64,000 nucleotides of DNA, from NCBI GenBank assembly GCA_964501505.1, contig CAZCSY010000001.1, positions 1-64,000 on the forward strand. The letters run 5' to 3'. Below the pieces are notes generated by a model. It was not told the origin of the DNA, made no database searches, and saw only the letters and a program-made list of their open reading frames with translations. Shown one piece after another: positions 14,063 to 21,384 of this stretch. Source of the DNA: CAZCSY01 sp964501505 (GTDB lineage Bacteria; Omnitrophota; Gorgyraeia; Velamenicoccales; Velamenicoccaceae). Position numbers and translations under genes: made by a program. Positions within the stretch are counted from its first letter, which is position 1. Each line of letters starts with the position of its first letter.

Positions 14063-15027
14063 ACACCGTTCTCCTTTTGCTGCCGGCTATCTTTATCGTC
14101 GGAGTCGCCACCTCCCGGTCCGACGCCGCGGTCTACAGGATTCGCAACAAGTGGATCGCCGTGGGACTCTCTTATGCGGCGGTGGCGTATCTGGCGGCCT
14201 GGGCCTTTTATTGGCAGGGTGGGACGGCCAGCCGCGCGGCCATACCGCTCATCTGGAACTTTGAGCGTTGGTGCGTGAACTTTGCCGTTAGCCTCGCCCT
14301 CGCGTTCGTGTTGTGGCGCCGGCGCCTGTGGGGCGGCGGGGATGCGAAGCTCTTCGTCTGCTACGCGGCGCTGACGCCGCTCGCGGTTTATCCCGTCGTC
14401 TTTTTCGATTATTACTTTGCCTCCTTCTTTCTCCTATGGTGTGTCTTTGTGCCGGCGACCCTCTGGTTTCTCCTGAGCCTGGGTTGTCGCGAACTGGTGC
14501 GGGCCTGGCGCCGGCCGGAGGTCTTATGGGCCGGGCTGCGGGACAAGGCGCGGCGCCTGACGGTTGCGGGGATATTGAAAAGTGCCGGTGAGACCGTCTG
14601 GCGTCTTGTGGTATGCGTTATCTTTTTTGCCTTTTTCCGGGACAGGGCCGCGGCGCTCCTGGGGCCGCAGATCGGCGGATCGGCCTTTGTCCAGGGTCTG
14701 GTGTTGCTCGCCGCCCTTTTGCTGCTGCGGGTGGTCACAAGGAGATTTTCGGCGTTGCTGGCGACGACGGTCCTGTTGGCAGGCCTCTTTGCCACGGACC
14801 AGGCGGCGCGGGTCCGCAGTCTCGGCACGCTGAAGACGTCGGCGCTTACCGTTTTGGTCTTCGTGTTGGTGGTTTCCCTTATTCAGCGGTTTTTTAAGTA
14901 CCAGTTTGACGATAAGGACGACGAGAAGTCTTTTCTGGCCCCATGGTTTTTCGCAGGAGTCCTGGTGGTCTGGGTCCTGAAGGCCCTGCAGGGGCTGAGC
15001 TTTTTTATTCCGACGCGCGGCCTTTGA
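14059..15027 (+). CDS. A24-type (prepilin/preflagellin) membrane peptidase
   Basis: The 322-residue polytopic protein has two signatures of A24 aspartic peptidases. An N-terminal Asp (D22, in SRSDAAVYRIRNKW) lies just after the first helix, and a GGGDAKL motif (D95) lies in a cytoplasmic loop. These two aspartates form the active site in TFPP and FlaK-type enzymes. A long C-terminal hydrophobic extension with several helices is not usual for the family. As the last gene of the Hxs-like operon it could process the pilin-like or precursor proteins encoded upstream; that link is inference. Its end overlaps a promoter for the next operon. Confidence 0.75.
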   Translation: MNTVLLLLPAIFIVGVATSRSDAAVYRIRNKWIAVGLSYAAVAYLAAWAFYWQGGTASRAAIPLIWNFERWCVNFAVSLALAFVLWRRRLWGGGDAKLFVCYAALTPLAVYPVVFFDYYFASFFLLWCVFVPATLWFLLSLGCRELVRAWRRPEVLWAGLRDKARRLTVAGILKSAGETVWRLVVCVIFFAFFRDRAAALLGPQIGGSAFVQGLVLLAALLLLRVVTRRFSALLATTVLLAGLFATDQAARVRSLGTLKTSALTVLVFVLVVSLIQRFFKYQFDDKDDEKSFLAPWFFAGVLVVWVLKALQGLSFFIPTRGL

Positions 15028-15051
15028 ATAACCCGAATGTTTTCTTATAAT
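15024..15051 (+). promoter_or_regulatory. Promoter for the flavin reductase operon
   Basis: TTGAAT and TATAAT are separated by 16 bases. The -35 box overlaps the stop codon of the peptidase gene, and the -10 lies about 80 bases before the ATG at 15130. This marks a break between the Hxs-like operon and the next unit. Confidence 0.65.
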
Positions 15052-15129
15052 CTCGCCTTCGCTCAAGAGGCTTGAACGCGCGAGAAGAGAGAGACAGACT
15101 CGGCGGGGCGGCGACAACGGGAGGTTGCC

Positions 15130-15636
15130 ATGTCCAAAGAGTTCAAGGTTATCAAGGCCGGGGCTATCCAGGATAACCCCTTTGCGGCGATCGGCGAGGG
15201 GATGTTGATCACGGCCGGTTCGGTCCGCCGTTACAATATGATGACGGCCAGCTGGGGCGCCTGGGGTGTCCTGTGGAACCGCCACGTGTGCCTGTGTTTC
15301 GTCCGCCCTCACCGTTATACGTTTACCTTTATGGAGGAGGCGGATTTCTTTACCCTTTCCTTTTTCGACAAGCGGTACAAGAAGGTACTGGATTTTTGCG
15401 GCAGCCGTTCCGGCCGGGATGTCGATAAGATGAAGAAGGCGGGCCTCACGCCCGTCTCGGGAGGCAGGGGTGTGGTCTATTTTAGTGAGGCGCGGCTGGT
15501 CATCGTGGCCCGCAAGATCTATTGCCAGGATATCGACCCCGAGAACTTCATCGACCTTCGCATCGAGGACAATTATCCCAAGAAAGACTACCATCGGATG
15601 TACGTCGGGGAGGTCGTGAGATGTCTGAAAAAGTGA
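15130..15636 (+). CDS. Flavin reductase-like protein (FMN-binding split barrel)
   Basis: The 168-residue protein has the layout of the flavin reductase-like family: PFAAIGEGMLITAGS, then NMMTASWGAWG, then FFTLSFFDKRYKK, then the C-terminal MYVGEVV. These match the flavin-contacting stretches of COG1853-type proteins. It likely binds FMN and reduces flavin or a related acceptor with NAD(P)H in the cytoplasm. The partner enzyme is not evident. GGGAGG precedes the ATG. The stop overlaps the start of the next gene by 16 bases, so the two are coupled. Confidence 0.85.
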   Translation: MSKEFKVIKAGAIQDNPFAAIGEGMLITAGSVRRYNMMTASWGAWGVLWNRHVCLCFVRPHRYTFTFMEEADFFTLSFFDKRYKKVLDFCGSRSGRDVDKMKKAGLTPVSGGRGVVYFSEARLVIVARKIYCQDIDPENFIDLRIEDNYPKKDYHRMYVGEVVRCLKK

Positions 15637-16160
15637 GGCGCGGTTGTTTGCGCAGGTTTTGTTGTCTTTTTCTCCTCGCGACCCTTCTGGGGGCGTACCC
15701 GGCGCTTGCTCAAGAGGAAGAGAAGCTCGTGCGGCTGAGAGACGGCACCCTGCTGCGCGGCACGCTCGTCCCGAGCGCCGCGGGCGTCTTTCGTATCAAG
15801 TCGCGTGTGCTGGGGGAGGTCCTGATCGACCCGTCAGACATCTCAAGCGTTGAGAGCCCGGTCGGCACGGACAGCGCGAACGACACGACCGGCGGCAACG
15901 ACATGGCCGGGCGGATGGAGAAATTAAAAAAGGAGATCGTGAACAACCCGCAGGTCATGGCGTCGGTCGAGGAATTGGCGCAGGATGAAGAGATCGCGGC
16001 CCTCATGTCGGATGAAAAGCTACAGGCCGCCATCATGTCCCTGGACTTTGATTATTTGAGGCAGGACGAGAAGTTCCGGGCCTTTACGGCCCACGCCGGC
16101 GTCCAGGAGATCATCAGGAAGATCAGGCATCAGGAAGAAGGAGCAGGCGATGAGCGATAA
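15621..16160 (+). CDS. Exported protein of unknown function
   Basis: The 179-residue product starts at ATG 15621 behind GGGGAGG and has a clear signal peptide (RRGCLRRFCC, then hydrophobic to about residue 28, with ALAQ at the cleavage site). The mature N-terminus (VRLRDGTLLRGTLV) looks like a small beta-barrel or SH3-like fold that often occurs in exported proteins. The C-terminal half is helical, with the repeated theme of NPQVMASVEELAQDEEI and LMSDEKLQAAIMSLDF. I do not recognise the family. The start overlaps the flavin reductase gene, so transcription is shared. Confidence 0.7.
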   Translation: MSEKVRRGCLRRFCCLFLLATLLGAYPALAQEEEKLVRLRDGTLLRGTLVPSAAGVFRIKSRVLGEVLIDPSDISSVESPVGTDSANDTTGGNDMAGRMEKLKKEIVNNPQVMASVEELAQDEEIAALMSDEKLQAAIMSLDFDYLRQDEKFRAFTAHAGVQEIIRKIRHQEEGAGDER

Positions 16161-16404
16161 GATTAAGATCAACTTCGGCAACGAGATCGTCGAGGCGAGC
16201 CCCGTCGGGATCAACCAGGCCAGCGAGCATTTCAACCAGTACTTTCTCGACGACGGCACGGTCCTGCGCATGAAGCTTGTGGCGACCAAGGTTTTTCGCG
16301 TCGAGGGCCGCTACGACCAGGACGGCAACCCCGTCTACTTCGTTCAGTCGACGAACGTTTTGAGCGCGGACGCCCCGAGTTCTCTCAGGCGACCCTCTCC
16401 TTAG
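16150..16404 (+). CDS. Small conserved-looking protein of unknown function
   Basis: The 84-residue product (MSDKIKINFGNEIVE) overlaps the previous gene by 11 bases and has a mostly beta-type pattern with a turn at DDGTVLRMKL and RYDQDGNPVYFV. It has no cysteines, signal peptide or known motif. The downstream 140 bases lead to a strong terminator, so it ends the operon. Confidence 0.6.
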   Translation: MSDKIKINFGNEIVEASPVGINQASEHFNQYFLDDGTVLRMKLVATKVFRVEGRYDQDGNPVYFVQSTNVLSADAPSSLRRPSP

Positions 16405-16542
16405 AGTTTTTCACGACCGCGGGGCGTGTCCGGAAAGCGCTTTCCCAAAAAGCGGCGGGGCGCCTTGTCGCGGGCCGATTCTTGAGTAAACTCTGCTTTG
16501 AAAGGAGCGAATGCGAGAGAGTCGCATCCAAACTAAATCCTG

Positions 16543-16573
16543 GGGTCGGCAGCGATGCCGACCCTCTTTTTTA
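16543..16573 (+). terminator. Strong intrinsic terminator after the 15130-16404 operon
   Basis: GGGTCGGCA and TGCCGACCC form a perfect 9-bp stem around GCGA, followed by TCTTTTTT. The hairpin ATGCGA/TCGCAT at 16511-16526 precedes it. Confidence 0.9.
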
Positions 16574-16646
16574 TCCCGTCTTCGCAGCATATCCCAGGTT
16601 TACCCCGGCAGAATCTTGGCAATGGCCGGGGTTGACCCCGGCAACG
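16573..16646. repeat. Hairpin repeat copy (family also at 37379)
   Basis: The segment begins with ATCCCGTCTTCGCAG and contains GGTTTACCCCGGCAGA and GGCCGGGG. In reverse complement the second part aligns with 37425-37470 (CCCCGGCCAT, then TTCTGCCGGGGTAAACC). The copies keep the paired CCCCGGC/GCCGGGG arms while the loop differs, as REP-like elements do. Confidence 0.55.
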
Positions 16647-16740
16647 TCTTTTCTAGCGCGCCCGTTTCGTAAAGACCTCTTTGGGCGCATCGTGTTTTTG
16701 AAGTGTGCGTTTGAGGCGTGCGGGACAAGGAGGCTGAGTC

Positions 16741-16769
16741 TTTAAAAAAAGGGGCTTTCGATGTATAAT
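16741..16769 (+). promoter_or_regulatory. Candidate promoter for the 16983 operon
   Basis: TTTAAA and a perfect TATAAT (16764-16769) are separated by 17 bases. The -35 box is weak. The start codon of the first gene lies about 210 bases further on, behind repeat DNA. Confidence 0.45.
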
Positions 16770-16784
16770 GAGGCACGGTAAGAG

Positions 16785-16955
16785 CGCTGGCGCGACGAAT
16801 AAGGAGCGCCGTTAAGCGCGGCCGCCGAGAAGGTGAGGCGGCCCAGATGCAGGTGTTTTTCCTCTTAACGCTGGCGCGACGAATAAGGAGCGCCGTTGAG
16901 CGCGCCCCGCCAAGAAGTCTGGCGGGGCCAGGGACGCGCAAGCGGCACCGCGGCA
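16785..16955. repeat. Tandem 29-bp direct repeats and a dispersed GC-rich repeat
   Basis: The 29 bases at 16785-16813 are repeated exactly at 16869-16897 (both contain GCGCGACGAATAAGGAGC). The second copy runs into GCGCCCCGCCAAGAAGTC and GGCGGGGCC, which form a hairpin. That part matches the reverse complement of 8266-8345. No gene is present in the 578 bases between 16404 and 16983. Confidence 0.65.
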
Positions 16956-16982
16956 TCTCGGGAGTCGAGAAAAAGGAGAGGC

Positions 16983-17321
16983 ATGGAAGGCGAAGAGGCG
17001 ACTGTTTCCTATGAAGAGTTTCGCAAGATCATCCTGAAGGTAGCGACGATCAGGGAGGTCAAGGCGCACCCGAAGGCGGACAGGCTCTGGGTGTTGACGA
17101 TCGACACGGGCAGCGCAACGCGGACGATCGTGGCCGGCATTAAGGCCTTTTACGCGCCCGAGCAGCTGGCGGGAAGGCAGGTCATCCTGGTGGATAATCT
17201 GGCGCCGGCAGATATCCGCGGAGTGAGGAGTCAAGGGATGCTTCTGGCCGCAAGCGATGAGGCCGGGATCGCGATCCTCTCGCCGGACCGTCACGTGCAG
17301 GAAGGCAGTCTCGTGAAATGA
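16983..17321 (+). CDS. MetRS C-terminal-like tRNA-binding domain protein
   Basis: The 112-residue protein is a stand-alone OB-fold of the tRNA-binding domain found at the C-terminus of bacterial MetRS and in Trbp111 and CsaA. Marks are KVATIREVKAHPKADRLWVL and AGIKAFYAPEQLAGRQV, with the closing PADIRGVRSQGM. Family members bind tRNA or act as small chaperones in the cytoplasm. AAGGAGAG precedes ATG 16983, which I prefer over a longer frame that starts in the repeat. It is the first of a run of genes with overlapping ends (17318, 17740). Confidence 0.85.
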   Translation: MEGEEATVSYEEFRKIILKVATIREVKAHPKADRLWVLTIDTGSATRTIVAGIKAFYAPEQLAGRQVILVDNLAPADIRGVRSQGMLLAASDEAGIAILSPDRHVQEGSLVK

Positions 17322-17740
17322 AAATCGTGACCGAATCGTTGGAGTATGCGACGCAGGGGTTCTGCGACATCATCGACATCACGGACGACGTCGCTTCGGT
17401 CGTGGGCACGTCGAAGCTCAAGGAGGGCAGCGTCCTGATCTTTGTCGTCGGCTCGACCGCGGCCCTGACGACGGTCGAGTATGAGCCGGCCCTTCTGGAC
17501 GATGTCAAAAACTTCTTCGAGAAGATCCTTCCCCGGCGCGCGACCTACGCGCACGACGCGACATGGGGCGATGCCAACGGATTTTCACATCTGCGGGCGA
17601 CGCTGATCAAGCCGTCGCTAACGGTGCCCTTCACGAAAGGGGCGATGACCCTGGGCCGGTGGCAGCAGATCGCGTTGATCGACTTTGATAACAACCGGCG
17701 CCAGCGCCGGGTGGTGGTTCAGCTGCAGGGGGAAGAGTAG
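17318..17740 (+). CDS. yjbQ: YjbQ family protein (UPF0047)
   Basis: The 140-residue protein has the family signature in HDATWGDANGFSHLRATL near residues 78-95 and GRWQQIALIDFD near residue 113. The conserved His, Asp, Trp and His residues form the presumed active site. YjbQ proteins have been described as having weak thiamine-phosphate synthase activity, but their real role is uncertain. The ATG overlaps the preceding stop, and the TAG overlaps the next GTG, which indicates a tightly coupled operon. Confidence 0.93.
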   Translation: MKIVTESLEYATQGFCDIIDITDDVASVVGTSKLKEGSVLIFVVGSTAALTTVEYEPALLDDVKNFFEKILPRRATYAHDATWGDANGFSHLRATLIKPSLTVPFTKGAMTLGRWQQIALIDFDNNRRQRRVVVQLQGEE

Positions 17741-18258
17741 TGCAGCTCAAGCGGTTCGTGCCCAGCGAGGTGTGTCTGGCCTGCAGCGGCTGCTGCCGTT
17801 TTGCCGAGGCCCAGAGTCCGTGGGCGGCTTTTTTTCTGTACGATGAGATTCGGCGCCTGACACAGGAGAATCTCGTTCCCAGTTGTCTCTTCGTCTCCCC
17901 CGACGCCTCGACCGGCCGCGGGGCGTGGATCCATTTGGTAGAAAAGGAGGGACGGTTTTTATGTCCGTGTCTTGACACCGACCGCCACACGTGCCGCATC
18001 TACTCGTATCGGCCTTTTGACTGCCGCTTATATCCGTTTCTCTTGGTCTGGGAGGATAACAAGATCTTTCTCGCCGTCGACGAAAAGTGTCCTTACACCC
18101 AGAAGCAGGGCGCCTCGGCGGCCTTCACCGAGCACGTCGCGTATCTGACGCAGCTTTTCTCGGGTTCGCAAGGCGCTCTTTTTCTACGCACGCACCCTGA
18201 TATCGTCCAGGATTATCCGTCTGAATACCGTGTCCTCCACGTCCTGCCGGAGGCGTAA
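17740..18258 (+). CDS. YkgJ family cysteine cluster protein
   Basis: The 172-residue protein has the family pattern of CLACSGCCRF at residues 12-21, CPCL, CRIYSYRPFDCRLYPF near residue 86 and a late CPY. The eight-or-so conserved cysteines are predicted to bind zinc or an iron-sulfur cluster. Proteins of this type are widespread, with roles that remain unclear. It starts with GTG at 17740, sharing a base with the yjbQ stop, and overlaps the next gene by 29 bases. Confidence 0.9.
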   Translation: MQLKRFVPSEVCLACSGCCRFAEAQSPWAAFFLYDEIRRLTQENLVPSCLFVSPDASTGRGAWIHLVEKEGRFLCPCLDTDRHTCRIYSYRPFDCRLYPFLLVWEDNKIFLAVDEKCPYTQKQGASAAFTEHVAYLTQLFSGSQGALFLRTHPDIVQDYPSEYRVLHVLPEA

Positions 18259-19177
18259 GCCAGCCGCGCGGCCGCGCCGCCTGACGTTGCGCGACGCCCC
18301 CTTATTAAAAAGATTCCTGTGTCGGGAACCGCACCTCCTTTCCGGCTTTTCTCTCCTTAACCTTTTCTTGTGGCGGCCCTTCTTTGAGATGCGCTGGACG
18401 ATGGTACGCGGGGCGCTGTGTCTTTTTTACGACGGCAGGGTGGGTCCCGTCGTGGGTGGGATGAACCGTTTCATGCCGATCCCGCCCCTGGGCCGGTACG
18501 ATGCCCTGACGCTGGAAGCCTGCCGCGCGATGATGGCCGCCGTCAACGGCGAGAGCCTGGTCTCACGCATCGAAAACCTCACCGCGGAGGACCTGGGCCT
18601 TTTCAAGAAGAGCAGTTGGCGTATCTACGAGAAGGGGCCGGAGTATGTCGTCAGGCAGCCTGATGTCGCCTTCCTGCGCGGGGAGCGGCTCAAGCACCGT
18701 CGCAACCTGTACAACCGCTGCATCAAGAACGTCCCGGCACGGCTTCGCGACTACCGGCCCCGGGATCGGGGCGGCGTCTTGGCGCTTTATCGGCGCTGGG
18801 CGCAGGGCCGGCGCGCCAGGTACGACGATCCGGTCTACAGGCGCATGCTCGAAGAGAGCCGGCGCGCGCTGGAATACATGCTCGCGTCTTTGCTCAAGCT
18901 CGATGTTGTCGCCAAGGTCGTGGAAGCGGACGCACGGATCATCGCCTTTACGAGCGGGGATTATATTTCTCCCGATGTCTTTTGTGTTTCCTTTGAGGTC
19001 GCCGATCCCCGGTACCCCGGCGCGGCCCAGTTTATCGCGAGCGGATTGGCCCGGGTCCTGTCGTGCAGGCTGATCAACATCATGGACGACGCGGGCCTGG
19101 CGAACCTGAGAAAGAGCAAATTGCTGATGAAGCCCGTTGTCATACCGATGTCCTATTGCGCCTCTCCGGTGCCATGA
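18230..19177 (+). CDS. DUF2156-type (GNAT-like) protein
   Basis: The 315-residue protein shows the pattern of DUF2156, a double GNAT fold shared with the catalytic domain of MprF lysyl-phosphatidylglycerol synthases. Marks are FFEMRWTMV, YEKGPEYVVRQPDVAFL, then GERLKHRRNLYNRC, and late YPGAAQFIASGL. It lacks the MprF membrane part. A transferase acting on lipid or peptide substrates is likely but not defined. It starts at GTG 18230 inside the end of the YkgJ gene, and its TGA overlaps pabB. Confidence 0.8.
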   Translation: MSSTSCRRRKPAARPRRLTLRDAPLLKRFLCREPHLLSGFSLLNLFLWRPFFEMRWTMVRGALCLFYDGRVGPVVGGMNRFMPIPPLGRYDALTLEACRAMMAAVNGESLVSRIENLTAEDLGLFKKSSWRIYEKGPEYVVRQPDVAFLRGERLKHRRNLYNRCIKNVPARLRDYRPRDRGGVLALYRRWAQGRRARYDDPVYRRMLEESRRALEYMLASLLKLDVVAKVVEADARIIAFTSGDYISPDVFCVSFEVADPRYPGAAQFIASGLARVLSCRLINIMDDAGLANLRKSKLLMKPVVIPMSYCASPVP

Positions 19178-20598
19178 ACCATACCGTCCATCGCACGCTT
19201 ACAGACCGCAGGCCCCTTCATGTTTTGTTTGAGGCATTAAAGAAGGACGAGAGGCCCTTTTTGCTCGAGAGCGGCCTGAACGTGGCCGGCATGGGCCGCT
19301 ATTCCTTTTTCGGCAGCGAGCCCTTTTGTGTGATCACGCGGCACAAGGAGTGTTTCACCGTTGAGGAAGAGGGCCGCGTGCGGACGGTCTGCCGGCCGGC
19401 CCTCGGGGTCCTGCGTGCGCTTCTCGACCGGTGGCGGCTCGGCGGCAAGAAAGCGTCTGTCCCTTTTTTGGGCGGGGCCGTGGGCTTTCTGGCTTATGAC
19501 TTCGGTTTTTCTCTGGAGCGCTTCACCCGGCGGCACGTCCCTGTCGCGGCCACGCCGCAGCTCTCCTTTGCTTTTTACGATACGATTTATATTAAAGACC
19601 ACGAGACCGGCCGGCTCACCGTTTTTTCAACGGGTTTCCCCGAGACGAGCGGCGCCCTGCGTCGGCGCCGGGCCCAGGAGCGCCTGGCGCGCGCCCTCAA
19701 GAAGCTGGAGCACAGCGGTCTGCCGGCGACACCTGTGGTCGAGATGCCATCTCGACCAGCGGCGACAGGAGGGCTTTGCGGACCGTTGCGGTCGAACTTC
19801 ACGCCGGCCCGCTACAAGAGGGCGGTGCGCAGGGCCAAGGAGTTTATCGCCCGGGGTGACATTTATCAGGTCAATTTGGCACAGCGGTTTCGCGCAACGG
19901 CCCGCTTTGATCCGTGGCGGCTTTACGGCCGCCTGGCCCGGCGTTTCCCTGTTTCTTTCGGCGCCTATCTGGGCGGCCCGGGCTATGTCCTCTTGAGCGT
20001 TTCTCCCGAGCGGTTCTTGAAGTTCGACGGCCGGCGGGTGGTGACGCGGCCGATGAAGGGGACGCGTCCGCGCACCGCAAGCCGCGACGCAAACCGGCGC
20101 CTGTACCGCGAGCTGAGACGCGACAAGAAAGAAAAGGCAGAGCTTCTCATGATCGTGGATCTGGAGCGCAACGACCTGGGCCGCGTGTGCGATTATGCGA
20201 GCGTGCGCGTCGAGGAGCTGCGCGTGATCGAGCGGTACGCCAACGTGTATCAGGCGACGGCCCAGATCTCCGGCCGGCTGCACGCCTCCAAGGACAGGAT
20301 CGATGTCCTGGGCGCCTGTTTTCCCGGCGGGTCGGTGACGGGCTGTCCCAAGATCCGCGCCATGGAGGTTATCGAGGAGCTGGAGCCCGAGGCCCGGGGG
20401 ATTTATACGGGGGCCCTGGGATATTTGAGCTTTCATAACACGATGGAGTTCAGCATGTTGATCCGGACGCTGCTGTGGCAGCGGGACCAGGTCTCTTTTC
20501 ATGTGGGCGGCGGGATCGTGACCGACTCGCGGCCCGCCTTCGAATACGACGAAACGCTGGTGAAGGCGCGCGCGCTGATTGAGGCGCTGCAGGAGTAA
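19174..20598 (+). CDS. pabB: Aminodeoxychorismate synthase component I
   Basis: The 474-residue protein has the chorismate-binding fold of PabB/TrpE. The C-terminal half contains IARGDIYQVNLAQRF, RPMKGTRPRT, LMIVDLERNDLGRVC and FPGGSVTGCPKIRAMEVI, the motifs that hold chorismate and magnesium. The RPMKGT lysine is typical of PabB rather than TrpE. With PabC it makes p-aminobenzoate for folate; a PabA-type glutaminase is not in the window. ATG 19174 overlaps the previous stop (ATGA), and the pabC gene begins 3 bases after the stop. Confidence 0.95.
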   Translation: MNHTVHRTLTDRRPLHVLFEALKKDERPFLLESGLNVAGMGRYSFFGSEPFCVITRHKECFTVEEEGRVRTVCRPALGVLRALLDRWRLGGKKASVPFLGGAVGFLAYDFGFSLERFTRRHVPVAATPQLSFAFYDTIYIKDHETGRLTVFSTGFPETSGALRRRRAQERLARALKKLEHSGLPATPVVEMPSRPAATGGLCGPLRSNFTPARYKRAVRRAKEFIARGDIYQVNLAQRFRATARFDPWRLYGRLARRFPVSFGAYLGGPGYVLLSVSPERFLKFDGRRVVTRPMKGTRPRTASRDANRRLYRELRRDKKEKAELLMIVDLERNDLGRVCDYASVRVEELRVIERYANVYQATAQISGRLHASKDRIDVLGACFPGGSVTGCPKIRAMEVIEELEPEARGIYTGALGYLSFHNTMEFSMLIRTLLWQRDQVSFHVGGGIVTDSRPAFEYDETLVKARALIEALQE

Positions 20599-20601
20599 GT
20601 T

Positions 20602-21366
20602 ATGGGGCCGAAGAAGAAGGAGGGGAGGCCGGGCCTTATCGAGACGATGCGTTACGAGGACGGCGGGATCTTTCTTTTGAACGAGCACCTCAGGCGTCTG
20701 TCGTCAGGCTGCCGGGCGCTCGGCCTGCGGCCGCCGTCTCCCAGGGCGGTGCGCGGCGCCATCGGCCTCATCGTGCGCAAGAGCCCCCTGAGCCGGTCCC
20801 GCCTGCGCGTGATCTGGTCCTGCGCGGACGGGGCGATGCGCCTGGCCGTCACGAGTTTTCCCCTCGCCGCGATCCCGGCTTCGGGGTACAAGGTCATGCT
20901 CGAGCGGCGTCCCAGGTTCAAGGTCAATCCCTTGAGCGCCTTCAAGACGACCCAGCGGAGTTTTTATGAGGCGCTCTATAGCCGCGCCCGGCACAAGGGG
21001 TTTGACGAGGCACTCTTTTTCAACACGCGCGGCGCGCTCGTCGAAGGGACACGGACAAACGTCTTTCTCGTCCTGGATGCGCGCCTGGTCACGCCGGCCC
21101 TTTCCTGCGGCTGCCTCCCCGGCGTGACGCGCAAGGCCGTCGTGGACATGGCGCGCCGCCTGAAGATTCCCGTTGAAGAGACGACGCTTTCCTCAAGGGA
21201 CCTGTCCCGCTGCGAGGAGGCCTTCGTGACGAACGCCGTCATCGGGATCGCGCCGGTACACCGGTTGGGTCCCCGAGACATGCCGGCTGCCTGCCCCGGC
21301 CCGGTGACCCGCCGGCTCCTGGCATCATACAGCAAAGCCGTTGAGGCGAAGGCCGTTAAGGTGTAA
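20602..21366 (+). CDS. pabC: Aminodeoxychorismate lyase (class IV aminotransferase fold)
   Basis: The 254-residue PLP enzyme has SAFKTTQRSFYEAL, with K115 as the expected cofactor lysine, followed by EALFFNTRGALVEGTRTNVF and CLPGVTRKAV. These are hallmarks of class IV aminotransferases such as PabC and IlvE. The position directly after pabB makes aminodeoxychorismate lyase (giving p-aminobenzoate and pyruvate) the best call. It is somewhat short at the N-terminus but complete in the catalytic core. Confidence 0.9.
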   Translation: MGPKKKEGRPGLIETMRYEDGGIFLLNEHLRRLSSGCRALGLRPPSPRAVRGAIGLIVRKSPLSRSRLRVIWSCADGAMRLAVTSFPLAAIPASGYKVMLERRPRFKVNPLSAFKTTQRSFYEALYSRARHKGFDEALFFNTRGALVEGTRTNVFLVLDARLVTPALSCGCLPGVTRKAVVDMARRLKIPVEETTLSSRDLSRCEEAFVTNAVIGIAPVHRLGPRDMPAACPGPVTRRLLASYSKAVEAKAVKV

Positions 21367-21384
21367 AATGCAGGACAATAACCG

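Noticed and set aside
16600..16956. Minus-strand frame of 118 codons in the intergenic region
   Set aside because: It is made wholly of repeat DNA, including the duplicated 29-bp segment, so the protein would be a repeat artefact.
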